A DNA stretch of 60,017 nucleotides from assembly GCA_944384295.1 (NCBI GenBank), contig CALWSU010000012.1, positions 1-60,017 on the forward strand, written 5' to 3'. Under the pieces are notes generated by a model. That model saw only the letters and a list, made by a program, of their open reading frames with translations. It made no database searches and was not told where the DNA came from. Shown piece by piece: positions 17,491 to 24,503 of this stretch (positions are counted from its first letter, which is position 1; each line of letters begins with the position of its first letter). The translations under genes were made by a program, and so were the position numbers. The stretch comes from an uncultured Lachnospiraceae bacterium (GTDB lineage: Bacteria > Bacillota > Clostridia > Lachnospirales > Anaerotignaceae).

Positions 17491-18612
17491 TTGATTGACT
17501 TTAACAACAAAACATATCAAAATTTGTTGCAGACTATGCTGGGACAGGTACCTAATTCCTATGACAAGCGTGAGGGTAGTATAATCCAGACTGCTGTTGG
17601 TCCAGCTGCATATGCACTAGAAGAATTTTATATGGCGTTGGATCAGGTACAACGTGCGGCTTATATCCAGACAGCCGTGGGAGATTCTTTGGATTTATTA
17701 GCAGTCGTTGCAGGTTTGACACGTTATCCTGCTTCTGCGGCAGTGCGATTGGGAGAGTTTTCGCAATCGGTACCATTAGGTGCACGTTTTTCCACAATCA
17801 ATGGGGCAGATAGTATCAATTTTATTGTAACAGCTGAAACGGATACTCCCAATCAATTCCAATTGACAGCGGAGATAACTGGCGTGATTGGAAATGATTA
17901 TACAGGAAATATACTGCCTATTACTTATCTGTCAGGTTTAGAAACGGCACAAATTACAGATATACTTGTTCCTGGAAAAAGTATGGAAACAGATGATGAT
18001 TTTCGTAAACGAATCATGATAGCATTGAATGAAAAGCCGTTCGGTGGAAACGTAGCAGCATATCGTGAATTTGTTGGTGGTTTAGATGGAGTTGGAGGTG
18101 TACAAGTCTATCCAACGTGGAATGGCGGTGGAACGGTAAAATTATCCGTCATTGGCGCTGATTGGATGCCAGCATCTGAAATACTTGTTGAGAATGTACA
18201 AAATTCGGTAGATCCGCCACCAAATCAAGGACTTGGTTTAGGTATGGCACCAATAGGAGCGCAGGTCACAGTTACAGCACCTACTACGATTACAATAAAT
18301 ATAGATGCTACATTGACATTATCTCCAGGGTATGAAATTGGGCAGGTCCAGGCATTAGTTGAAAAAACGATTGATGATTATCTGCTTCGCATTCGGCAGG
18401 ATTGGGCGTCACCTACGATACAAGGTGGCATTGATTATGTGTCAAACATTTACGTGTCGCAGATAATAGCGGCGATGATAGGAACAACAGGAGTTGTGAA
18501 TGCCGTGAATGTTATGTTAAACGGAAATACAGCGGATATCAATTTAGTACAAACTGGCACGATGCAACAGGTGCCTGTATTGGGGATGGTGACACTTCAT
18601 GTGGGAACTTAA
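17491..18612 (+). CDS. Baseplate J-like protein (XkdT-like)
   Basis: A 373-aa wedge protein of the baseplate J/gp6 type. It opens with NKTYQNLLQTMLGQVPNSYD and contains GSIIQTAVGPAAYALEEFYM, a beta-rich centre (SVPLGARFSTINGADSINFI) and MIALNEKPFGGNVAAYREFV. TTG at 17491 with AAAGGAGG six bases before it is the best start; the open frame upstream runs through the zinc-ribbon gene's terminator. It overlaps the XkdU-like gene by 14 bases. Confidence 0.9.
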   Translation: MIDFNNKTYQNLLQTMLGQVPNSYDKREGSIIQTAVGPAAYALEEFYMALDQVQRAAYIQTAVGDSLDLLAVVAGLTRYPASAAVRLGEFSQSVPLGARFSTINGADSINFIVTAETDTPNQFQLTAEITGVIGNDYTGNILPITYLSGLETAQITDILVPGKSMETDDDFRKRIMIALNEKPFGGNVAAYREFVGGLDGVGGVQVYPTWNGGGTVKLSVIGADWMPASEILVENVQNSVDPPPNQGLGLGMAPIGAQVTVTAPTTITINIDATLTLSPGYEIGQVQALVEKTIDDYLLRIRQDWASPTIQGGIDYVSNIYVSQIIAAMIGTTGVVNAVNVMLNGNTADINLVQTGTMQQVPVLGMVTLHVGT

Positions 18613-19495
18613 TGCAAATATTATCAATTATCTTCCGGAGTGGTTCCGAAAAATAGCTGATTTTGAGGAGATATGCGATACAGAAGCAGAACAATTTGTG
18701 GCATTAGCTGAGGCGATTCATTCTGTTGCAGATAATTTCTTTTTTTATACAATGAATGAAGGCGCAGTGTCTATGTGGGAACAGTTATTTGATATCGTTC
18801 CAGATCTTTCGATTGAAACATTAACATTTCGGCGGTTTCGTGTACTGAACAGACTTAGTACAAAACCGCCTTTTACTTTGGGTTTTTTATATCGAAAGCT
18901 AGATGAATTGATTGGAAAGGGTTTGTGGAATGTAATAGTGGATTATCCTAATTACGCGCTATACATTGAAAGCAGTTCTGAAAACCAACAATATTATATC
19001 GAAGTATTGTATACCATCAATAAGATAAAACCAGCACACATTGTGTTTATCAACAAACCGCTTACCACAACTGGTATAACAGTTGATGAAAGTGTTGAAT
19101 TGTCAGATTTAACTTGGAATTATAAATTGAGTTCTTGGTCGCTTGGACTGTATCCATTTGTTACCGCAATCAGAAAGGAGGTGCTTGTAGTGCCTGCACA
19201 GGAAAGTATAGAAACCAGTTTGTTACATGCAACAGCCAAAAGTATGATGGATATCATATCATCAGCAAGAGTAAATAGCACCACAACGATAACAGAATTA
19301 ACAAAAGAAGCAAAAGGAAACATAGCTACAATACAATATACTGTGACAGAAGAACAGGCTGCAAAAGTAACAAAACTAGAATTGCTAGACATAGAGGGGA
19401 ATGTGCTTACCACATCTCCGGTATATGTACCAATTGTTGGGGAAGCAGTATTCACACATAATCTACCCATAGAGGAGGCGAAAAATCATGGATAA
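18599..19495 (+). CDS. XkdU-like baseplate protein (Mu gp48 type) with extra C-terminal domain
   Basis: A 298-aa protein. Residues 1-197 match the XkdU/DUF2313 group (INYLPEWFRKIADFEEICDT, FRRFRVLNRLSTKPPFTLGF), which covers baseplate wedges and usually ends near 190-200 aa. Residues 198-298 form an additional beta-rich region (TTTITELTKEAKGNIATIQY, VFTHNLPIEEA). A strong internal ribosome site lies exactly at this boundary, so the extra region may be a second protein whose gene fused in frame, or be made both ways. It overlaps the fibre gene by eight bases. Confidence 0.8.
   Translation: MWELNANIINYLPEWFRKIADFEEICDTEAEQFVALAEAIHSVADNFFFYTMNEGAVSMWEQLFDIVPDLSIETLTFRRFRVLNRLSTKPPFTLGFLYRKLDELIGKGLWNVIVDYPNYALYIESSSENQQYYIEVLYTINKIKPAHIVFINKPLTTTGITVDESVELSDLTWNYKLSSWSLGLYPFVTAIRKEVLVVPAQESIETSLLHATAKSMMDIISSARVNSTTTITELTKEAKGNIATIQYTVTEEQAAKVTKLELLDIEGNVLTTSPVYVPIVGEAVFTHNLPIEEAKNHG
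19190..19495 (+). CDS. Possible nested product from internal start in the XkdU-like gene
   Basis: AAAGGAGGTG at 19174-19183 lies six bases before GTG 19190, in frame with the larger gene. It would give a 101-aa protein starting VPAQESIETSLLHATAKSMM. The core XkdU-type domain ends just upstream, so a stop codon between two formerly separate genes may have been lost. The ribosome site is seen; separate translation is inferred. Confidence 0.45.
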   Translation: MPAQESIETSLLHATAKSMMDIISSARVNSTTTITELTKEAKGNIATIQYTVTEEQAAKVTKLELLDIEGNVLTTSPVYVPIVGEAVFTHNLPIEEAKNHG

Positions 19496-20267
19496 GTTAC
19501 CAGCAGATTTGCCAGAAAATTGGACACAAGGACAAACGATTAGCCCAAATGGAACAGAAGTAGGGCTGACAGAACAACATGGGTATAACTATTTAAACAA
19601 ACAGGTAAACGCTGTGCAAAGAGCAGTAAATGATATCCATACAGAATTAGATGGATCAGCAAAAGAAACCACAGTAAATGAAATCAATGCCAAAATTGGC
19701 GAATTAGAGGACAGCAGCACAAAGCCAACAATATTTGGAAAACTGGCAGAACTCAAGCAAATTATACTGGAAAAAGCATCAGATATTATCAGTGCAGTAA
19801 CAGGGTTTGTGGATAAGATTGGAAATCCAGAAGATAGCAGCAGTACAGATACTGTTTTTGGACGGCTTGCTAATGTGCAAGACATTGCAACAAAAGTTGG
19901 TAAATATGGGGATTCTACTTCTGCTAGTACTTTGTTTGGTCAGATAGCAAAAGTTTATAACAAAATTCCATCATCATCTTCAAGTTCAAGTTGTATACGG
20001 CGTGTGCAACGAGGGGTATTTACCCTTTCGTCGACAAAGAGTATTGTTACAGTTTCTTTAAGTGGATTTTCCAATAGTAATAAAATGATAGCTATGTTAG
20101 ATGGCTATGGTGCTTATTCAACTAGCGGTTCTTCCTACGTAGAGGTTCGTATGCGTGTTCCTTATTGTAGCCAACTGTCAACGTCATCGCTCAACATTTC
20201 AGGAGCTGGTAACAATGATGATAACGTTTCTATTATAGGTTCTTACCAAGTTGTAGAGTTTTATTAA
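19488..20267 (+). CDS. Tail fibre / receptor-binding protein
   Basis: A 259-aa fibre-like protein. The N-terminal attachment segment (WTQGQTISPNGTEVGLTEQH, GYNYLNKQVNAVQRAVND) is common in clostridial phage fibres. Three imperfect shaft repeats follow, at about residues 70-90, 110-130 and 137-155, each of the form (I/V)Gxxx DS(S/T)xxx T(I/V/L)FG(K/R/Q)(L/I)A. A serine run (SSSSSSS) hinges to a C-terminal beta-rich domain of about 85 residues, probably the receptor-binding tip. Short length points to a thin fibre. Confidence 0.75.
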   Translation: MDKLPADLPENWTQGQTISPNGTEVGLTEQHGYNYLNKQVNAVQRAVNDIHTELDGSAKETTVNEINAKIGELEDSSTKPTIFGKLAELKQIILEKASDIISAVTGFVDKIGNPEDSSSTDTVFGRLANVQDIATKVGKYGDSTSASTLFGQIAKVYNKIPSSSSSSSCIRRVQRGVFTLSSTKSIVTVSLSGFSNSNKMIAMLDGYGAYSTSGSSYVEVRMRVPYCSQLSTSSLNISGAGNNDDNVSIIGSYQVVEFY

Positions 20268-20288
20268 GTTTCAAGGTGGTGTTAAAAT

Positions 20289-20618
20289 ATGATTTTTTAT
20301 GCTGAATTAAACGAGGAAAAAATCTGTACCAGTATATCCTATACAGATTCTCTTTTCTCTGAGAATCAGATTAAAATTGATTCTTGGGATATCTCTATAT
20401 TAGGTAAAAAATGGACTGGTCAAGGTTGGGAAGAAGTAGAATCTCCAAAAACCGAAACAAACCCCACACAATTAGACAGAATTGAAGAAGCTCAGCTAAT
20501 GATGATGGAAGCGATGGCAGACCAATATGAGCAGGGATTGGAACAAGACCTAATCAATATGGAAGTACAAGCCACAATTTATGAGGCAGTTATGGCGTTG
20601 GGAGGAGGTGAGGTTTGA
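20289..20618 (+). CDS. Small tail-fibre-associated phage protein
   Basis: A 109-aa protein of unknown function after the fibre gene. Residues 1-60 are beta-like and tryptophan-containing (SWDISILGKKWTGQGWEEVE). Residues 60-105 are helical and acidic (QLDRIEEAQLMMMEAMADQY). This two-part form is common for fibre-associated or assembly proteins in this position, but no family was identified. Its stop overlaps the next start (TGATG). Confidence 0.65.
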   Translation: MIFYAELNEEKICTSISYTDSLFSENQIKIDSWDISILGKKWTGQGWEEVESPKTETNPTQLDRIEEAQLMMMEAMADQYEQGLEQDLINMEVQATIYEAVMALGGGEV

Positions 20619-20773
20619 TGGTAGATATGTATGTCGAGTTGGTACTGGCAGGCAAACGTACCTGTGATGAAACGAATCAAGATGTTACACAGGTACCGCG
20701 GAAGTTACATGCAGCAGTGTTATCTGTATTAACAGAAATGGGGTATGATGCCAATGGGAAAAAGCTGGCATAA
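20618..20773 (+). CDS. Small CD1375-like phage protein, copy 1
   Basis: A 51-aa protein (MVDMYVELVLAGKRTCDETN, QVPRKLHAAVLSVLTEMGYD) resembling the short CD1375-type proteins of clostridial phages. These precede the holin genes and have no assigned role. GGAGGTGAGG precedes its start, which shares two bases with the preceding stop. The next small gene is a paralogue, about 49 percent identical by eye over 51 aligned residues. Confidence 0.68.
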   Translation: MVDMYVELVLAGKRTCDETNQDVTQVPRKLHAAVLSVLTEMGYDANGKKLA

Positions 20774-20846
20774 CTGTATTTATTTTTTGATAGCAGCAGT
20801 AGTTTTTACGATTTGGAATATTTGGAAAACGAAAGGGGACATAGAG

Positions 20847-21002
20847 ATGGTAGATATGTATACAGCATTGGTGATTGCAGGAAAAAGAACGTGCAACACA
20901 GAAAACACAAAAATCACTTTAGTGCCAACCAGATATAGAGCAGTGGTATTAGAAAATCTGGATGCGTTAGGGTTAGATGCTGATGGCAGCCCAAAGCAGT
21001 AA
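20847..21002 (+). CDS. Small CD1375-like phage protein, copy 2
   Basis: A 51-aa protein (MVDMYTALVIAGKRTCNTEN, VPTRYRAVVLENLDALGLDA) related to the gene just upstream, so the pair looks like a tandem duplication that has since diverged. AAAGGGGAC lies before ATG 20847. The same frame stays open upstream to 20745 and would add a hydrophobic segment (YFLIAAVVFTIWNIW), but without a good ribosome site. Function is unknown. Confidence 0.65.
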   Translation: MVDMYTALVIAGKRTCNTENTKITLVPTRYRAVVLENLDALGLDADGSPKQ

Positions 21003-21015
21003 TTGGGGTGATGTT

Positions 21016-21285
21016 ATGTACATAGGAATAGAACAATTTTTGACGGCGGTTGCTGTTTTGACGGGACTGGGGTCGCTGTGGGCGGTGCTGTACAAAAGCG
21101 TGCAGTGGTTAGAGCGGCAGAAAAAACAAGATGAAGAAATTCAAAGTATCAAAGAAGAACAGTGTGTGATGTGTTATGGATTATTGGCTACATTGGACGG
21201 ACTCAAGCAGCTAGGCGCGAATGGGAACGTCACAGAAGCACAACAAAAACTAGAAAAATATCTGAACCAGTCGGCGCATGAGTAA
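21016..21285 (+). CDS. Small membrane protein of the lysis cassette
   Basis: An 89-aa protein from ATG 21016 behind GGGGTGATG. A single N-terminal hydrophobic helix (QFLTAVAVLTGLGSLWAVLY) is followed by a charged helix (WLERQKKQDEEIQSIKEEQ) and a short C-terminal region with two cysteines (CVMCYG). Such one-span proteins occur beside holins in clostridial phages and may be auxiliary holins or spanin-like factors. No firm family call is possible. Confidence 0.62.
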   Translation: MYIGIEQFLTAVAVLTGLGSLWAVLYKSVQWLERQKKQDEEIQSIKEEQCVMCYGLLATLDGLKQLGANGNVTEAQQKLEKYLNQSAHE

Positions 21286-21297
21286 GGCGGTGGAGAT

Positions 21298-21588
21298 ATG
21301 GCAACATATGAAATGGTCAAAAAGAAGAAAACAGAATTTTCTAAAAAAATCATGCGGCTGGAAATGCTGCTGCTTTGGGTGAATACGCTGGGCGTTTTGG
21401 GTCTGGCGTATTTGTCTGTTTGGAAAACATTCGATGCAGCCTTTCCGTGGCTAACGGCTATGGTGACATTGCCTTGGGCGGCGTGGGGCGTATCAAAAAC
21501 AGGCTATACTATGAAAAGCATGAAAGAAAATACACAAGGCGGTATTGTATATGACAGCGCAATGCAGGAAAGGAGTGGTGGTGTATGA
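21298..21588 (+). CDS. Small two-span membrane protein, holin-like
   Basis: A 96-aa protein with a basic N-terminus (MVKKKKTEFSKKIMRLEM) and two predicted membrane helices, roughly residues 24-44 and 49-66 (FPWLTAMVTLPWAAWGV). Topology, size and position just before an LLH-type holin and an amidase suggest a class II holin or antiholin. It overlaps the next gene by four bases. Confidence 0.62.
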   Translation: MATYEMVKKKKTEFSKKIMRLEMLLLWVNTLGVLGLAYLSVWKTFDAAFPWLTAMVTLPWAAWGVSKTGYTMKSMKENTQGGIVYDSAMQERSGGV

Positions 21589-21941
21589 TGCAATGGTTGA
21601 CGGAAAACTGGTATTTTGTCATTACTGGTATGGTATTGGTGGTCATGGGCGGTTTTGTGGTTGCGGATTTTTTGAAGTTGCCTAGAAAAGACCAAATCGC
21701 AAAAGTAAAAGAATGGCTGTTGTTTGCGGTAACAGAAGCAGAAAAACAAATGGGAAGCGGTACAGGGCAGTTAAAACTGCGACAAGTATATGATTTGTTT
21801 GTGCAGCGGTTTCCAGCGGTTGCGGTTGCTATCTCGTTTGATACATTTTCTATGTGGGTAGATGAAGCATTGGAGAGCATGCGGGAAATGTTGGCAGGCA
21901 ATGCGGCGGTATATGGCTATGTAGAGGGGGAACAGGCATGA
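21585..21941 (+). CDS. Phage holin, LLH-type
   Basis: A 118-aa protein with one N-terminal membrane helix (NWYFVITGMVLVVMGGFVVA) and a soluble domain containing WLLFAVTEAEKQMGSGTGQL and KLRQVYDLFVQRFP, the pattern of LLH-family holins. Holins make the membrane holes that release or activate the endolysin. It overlaps the amidase gene by four bases, forming a compact lysis cassette. Confidence 0.85.
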   Translation: MMQWLTENWYFVITGMVLVVMGGFVVADFLKLPRKDQIAKVKEWLLFAVTEAEKQMGSGTGQLKLRQVYDLFVQRFPAVAVAISFDTFSMWVDEALESMREMLAGNAAVYGYVEGEQA

Positions 21942-22612
21942 ATCTGAAAGTCAACCTTGCCGCGCCGGGAAACTATGGCGGCAGACGGGACAAGATACAG
22001 TATATTGTTGTACATTATACGGCGAATGATGGGGACAGTGACGAGGCAAACGGCAACTATTTCCATAATCGGGTAGTAGGTGCATCTGCACACTATTTTG
22101 TCGATGGGGATAGCGTGACACAAAGTGTACCAGATAGCTGTGTGGCGTGGAGCGTGGGCGGCAGTAAATACACAAACTGCGCACAGACAGGCGGCGGAAA
22201 ATGGTATGGGAAATGTACCAACAATAACAGTATATCAGTTGAGTTGTGTGATGAGGTAAAAAATGGTGTGTATGATTTCACAGAAGCCACACTACAAAAC
22301 GCAGCGGAACTGGTTCGCATGTTAATGAAAAAATATGGTGTGCCTATACAAAATGTGATTCGACATTTTGACGTGAATGGCAAGCCATGTCCAAAGCCGT
22401 TTGTGGACAATCCAAAAGCATGGGAAAATTTCAAAGAAAGGTTGGTAGAAGATATGACAAAGTATTATGAAACAATCGCAGAAGTGCCAACATGGGCAAA
22501 GCCTATGGTACAGGCACAGATTGACAAGAAATGTTATGCAGACGAAACAGCATTACATTTGAGTGATGATATGTTACGCACAATGGCGATTTTGCAAAGA
22601 GAGAATCAATAA
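21938..22612 (+). CDS. Endolysin: N-acetylmuramoyl-L-alanine amidase
   Basis: A 224-aa Amidase_2 enzyme that cuts between N-acetylmuramic acid and the stem peptide. Visible zinc/catalytic elements are H26 in YIVVHYTAN, the NNNSISVELC segment, and RHFDVNGKPCPKPF with the second histidine. The C-terminal 45 residues (VPTWAKPMVQAQIDKKCYAD) form a small helical extension, perhaps a wall-targeting or oligomerisation piece. There is no signal peptide, so export depends on the holins encoded upstream. Confidence 0.92.
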   Translation: MNLKVNLAAPGNYGGRRDKIQYIVVHYTANDGDSDEANGNYFHNRVVGASAHYFVDGDSVTQSVPDSCVAWSVGGSKYTNCAQTGGGKWYGKCTNNNSISVELCDEVKNGVYDFTEATLQNAAELVRMLMKKYGVPIQNVIRHFDVNGKPCPKPFVDNPKAWENFKERLVEDMTKYYETIAEVPTWAKPMVQAQIDKKCYADETALHLSDDMLRTMAILQRENQ

Positions 22613-22620
22613 AGAAGATA

Positions 22621-22646
22621 CCCCGCCAAAAGGCGGGGTGTTTTTT
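22621..22646 (+). terminator. Terminator of the late operon
   Basis: CCCCGCC (22621-22627), loop AAAA, GGCGGGG (22632-22638), then TG and six T. A strong rho-independent terminator nine bases after the amidase stop, closing the phage late operon. Confidence 0.93.
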
Positions 22647-22669
22647 GATGCAATTTATAAGGTTTCAAT

Positions 22670-22897
22670 TTAACATTTGTTTGAAATTTGTAGGTCAATG
22701 ATTAAATCACATTCCATTGCATCTAATATTTTCTTTGCATCTTCAAATCCAAAATTTTTTTTGTTCAAAAGTTTTGTAAAACCTTGAGGAGTGATTCCTA
22801 ATTTTTCCGCAAGTTGTTTTTGAGATACTTTTTTTTCCAACATCAATTTTTTGATTTCAATAATTACTTGTTCGTTATTTTCATAAATAAATGACAT
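22670..22897 (-). CDS. Small HTH (XRE-type) regulator
   Basis: A 75-aa DNA-binding protein. The helix-turn-helix is KVSQKQLAEKLGITPQGFTK at residues 23-42, in a single small domain like phage Cro or antitoxin-type regulators. On the minus strand AGGTGGT precedes the start at 22897. The 150 bases in front are extremely AT-rich and contain three related palindromes and a perfect promoter facing the other way. It is therefore the likely regulator of the divergent small-peptide transcript and of itself. Whether it belongs to lysogeny control or to an addiction-like pair is not known. Confidence 0.82.
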   Translation of the reverse strand: MSFIYENNEQVIIEIKKLMLEKKVSQKQLAEKLGITPQGFTKLLNKKNFGFEDAKKILDAMECDLIIDLQISNKC

Positions 22898-22917
22898 ATA
22901 ACCACCTCACAAGCAAA

Positions 22918-23027
22918 TTATAATATATTTTATATTATAAGTCAAACAAATTATATAAAAAATAATATAATATAAAATATATTATAAAACGGTTGACAAA
23001 TAACCAGAAAAGGGTTATAATATAACC
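22918..23027. promoter_or_regulatory. Three related palindromes, probable operators
   Basis: Site 1 (22918-22940) is a perfect 10-3-10 inverted repeat with half-site TTATAATATA. Site 2 (22966-22986) is 9-3-9 with TATAATATA. Site 3 (23013-23027) is GGTTATAATATAACC, 7-1-7, lying over the -10 box of the plus-strand promoter. Centres are about 47 and 44 bases apart. All contain TATAATATA, so one regulator could bind all three, most likely the adjacent HTH protein. Confidence 0.6.
22993..23021 (+). promoter_or_regulatory. Perfect consensus sigma-A promoter for the small-peptide transcript
   Basis: TTGACA at 22993-22998, a 17-base spacer and TATAAT at 23016-23021 match the consensus at every position. 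The -10 box is embedded in palindrome 3, the usual way a repressor blocks a strong promoter. Confidence 0.9.
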
Positions 23028-23047
23028 ATAGAAAGGAGGTGGACAAG

Positions 23048-23161
23048 TTGGAGAACAAAATAAAAAAGCTCATCAAGCTGGTGGAACAACTTGAAGAGCT
23101 AATGATTAAAATCATATCGCTGGTCGGCTGGATACTGATTTTAATCAAACTACTTACATAG
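23048..23161 (+). CDS. 37-aa single-span membrane peptide
   Basis: TTG 23048 has AAAGGAGGTGG upstream at good distance. The peptide begins MENKIKKLIKLVEQLEEL, a basic amphipathic helix with leucine/isoleucine heptads, then a hydrophobic helix IISLVGWILILIKLL. No known family is recognised; toxins of type I systems, small exclusion proteins and holin-like peptides share this form. It is the first gene behind a perfect promoter with an operator, which makes it more than a chance frame. Confidence 0.6.
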   Translation: MENKIKKLIKLVEQLEELMIKIISLVGWILILIKLLT

Positions 23162-23185
23162 GGTGAGGGGCGAAAGCCCCAAACC
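23162..23185 (+). other. Stable GNRA hairpin in the small-peptide transcript
   Basis: GGGGC-GAAA-GCCCC (23167-23180) is a GC stem with a GNRA tetraloop, extended by GGT/ACC across an internal GA/AA loop. It starts directly after the first peptide's stop and lacks a T-run, so it is more likely an RNA processing or stability element than a terminator. Confidence 0.5.
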
Positions 23186-23224
23186 TTTATAAAAAGTATA
23201 GCTTAAAAACTCCAACGATGCAAT

Positions 23225-23317
23225 ATGAACAAGGATTTTTTGCAACTTTTAAAACATTTTGTTTTTTTAGTAGGGTTAGTTTTTGTGTTATTCATTTTAG
23301 CCAGTAAGATGATTTAA
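23225..23317 (+). CDS. 30-aa single-span membrane peptide
   Basis: ATG 23225 opens a 30-codon frame, starting MNKDFLQLLKHFVFLVGL and continuing VFVLFILASKMI: a short amphipathic start and a membrane helix. The ribosome site is poor (AACTCCAACG region), so translation may be coupled or conditional. It lies between the hairpin and a strong terminator, on the same transcript as the 37-aa peptide. Unrecognised; the tie to that peptide is inferred from the shared unit and similar form. Confidence 0.42.
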   Translation: MNKDFLQLLKHFVFLVGLVFVLFILASKMI

Positions 23318-23330
23318 GACTTGAAAGAAA

Positions 23331-23356
23331 GCACCCATGTTTTGTGGGTGCTTTTT
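23331..23356 (+). terminator. Terminator of the small-peptide transcript
   Basis: GCACCCA (23331-23337) pairs with TGGGTGC (23345-23351) around a seven-base loop, flanked by AAA and TTTTT. It ends a transcript of about 330 bases from the consensus promoter. Confidence 0.85.
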
Positions 23357-23449
23357 CCCATAAGTTATATATTAAAGATTTATCAGAAATATGGGACTTT
23401 TTGGGACGTTTTTATTGATAAAATAGGAAATAGACAAATCAAGAAAGAG

Positions 23450-24202
23450 GTGTGTAATATAGATAGTTTTATTACATGGATTGGTGGAAAAAAGTTACTA
23501 AGAAAAAATATTGTCGCACAATTTCCAAAAGAGGGGATTGAGAAATATGTAGAAGTTTTTGGTGGTGCGGCATGGGTTTTATTTTCTAAAGAAGAACATG
23601 CGCCCAAAGAAGTTTACAATGATATCAATTCGGATTTGGTGAATCTGTTTCGCATGATGAAGTATCATCCAGAAGCATTGGAAAAAGAATTACAGTTTTG
23701 TTTAAATGCAAGGGAGATATATCAATTATACTTACACAGTAAGGACAGGGAAGATTTGACGGAAATACAGAAAGCGGCAAGATTTTTTTATTTGATCAAA
23801 GCCTCTTATGGTGGTAAAGTGGCATCATTTGGTGGGAACTTTAGAAATATAGCACATATAAAAAATCTGGAGGATATACAAAACCGTTTATCTCGTGTAT
23901 TGATAGAAAACAAATCTTATATGGATATTATCAAACGTCATGATTCTATTGGTACATTGTTTTATTGCGATCCACCATATTATCAGACAGAAAAATATTA
24001 TGATATGGGAGATTTTGTTTTTGATGAATCTCAACATATACAATTAAAATATGCTTTGTCAAACATAAAAGGAAAATTTGTTTTATCCTATAATGATCAT
24101 CCTTTTATCAGAAATTTATATCAGGATTTCTTTATGGAATCAATCGAAAGAAATAATAATCTTGGAGTTGCAGCAGGTGGAGAAAAAGATACAGGGAATT
24201 GA
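23450..24202 (+). CDS. Dam-type DNA adenine methylase (D12 class), C-terminus frameshifted
   Basis: Transfers methyl from S-adenosylmethionine to adenine in DNA (250 aa from GTG 23450). FITWIGGKKLLRKNI and YVEVFGGAAWVLF are the SAM-binding motifs, and YCDPPYYQ holds the catalytic DPPY. The start is uncertain: AAGAAAGAGG overlaps the GTG. The end is broken: GGEKDTGN is followed by a stop, but the -1 frame from base 24187 reads RYRELIIKNF, the normal conserved end of this family. Loss of one A in a five-A run at 24183-24187 explains it. A solitary phage methylase would protect DNA or alter regulation; no restriction partner is visible. Confidence 0.85.
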   Translation: MCNIDSFITWIGGKKLLRKNIVAQFPKEGIEKYVEVFGGAAWVLFSKEEHAPKEVYNDINSDLVNLFRMMKYHPEALEKELQFCLNAREIYQLYLHSKDREDLTEIQKAARFFYLIKASYGGKVASFGGNFRNIAHIKNLEDIQNRLSRVLIENKSYMDIIKRHDSIGTLFYCDPPYYQTEKYYDMGDFVFDESQHIQLKYALSNIKGKFVLSYNDHPFIRNLYQDFFMESIERNNNLGVAAGGEKDTGN

Positions 24203-24257
24203 TAATTAAAAATTTCTGACAATAATGGAGGCAGTTTATGCCTCCATGTCTAATGTA

Positions 24258-24503
24258 TTATTCTGTAAACAATTCCTTTGCAACACCACTTATATATTTA
24301 CAACCAGCGGTAAAACCTTTTTCTTCTGTAGCAGACATTAACTCGTTTAACATTTCTTCAGCAACAAAGTAATCTTCTGCATTCAATTTACTTTTTAGGA
24401 ATTTTTGCAATTCTTCCAATTTTTCTCCTCCTGTTCTGTATTCCTGAAATTGCTCATCTTGTTCATTGAGAAAGCTACGGTATAAACCTGCAATTTTTTT
24501 CAT
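24258..24503 (-). CDS. Small helical phage-type protein (resembles DUF6809)
   Basis: An 81-aa, minus-strand, acidic helical protein (KKIAGLYRSFLNEQDEQFQE, EDYFVAEEMLNELMSATEEK, FTAGCKYISGVAKELF). The general pattern recalls DUF6809-type small proteins of clostridial phages, which have no assigned function. AGGAGG lies before its start at 24503. It is the last gene that looks phage-borne before the host efflux genes. Confidence 0.6.
   Translation of the reverse strand: MKKIAGLYRSFLNEQDEQFQEYRTGGEKLEELQKFLKSKLNAEDYFVAEEMLNELMSATEEKGFTAGCKYISGVAKELFTE

Noticed and set aside
20745..20846. N-terminal extension of the second CD1375-like gene with a hydrophobic helix
   Set aside because: No ribosome site upstream and overlap with the first copy; ATG 20847 has AAAGGGGAC and aligns with the paralogue's start.
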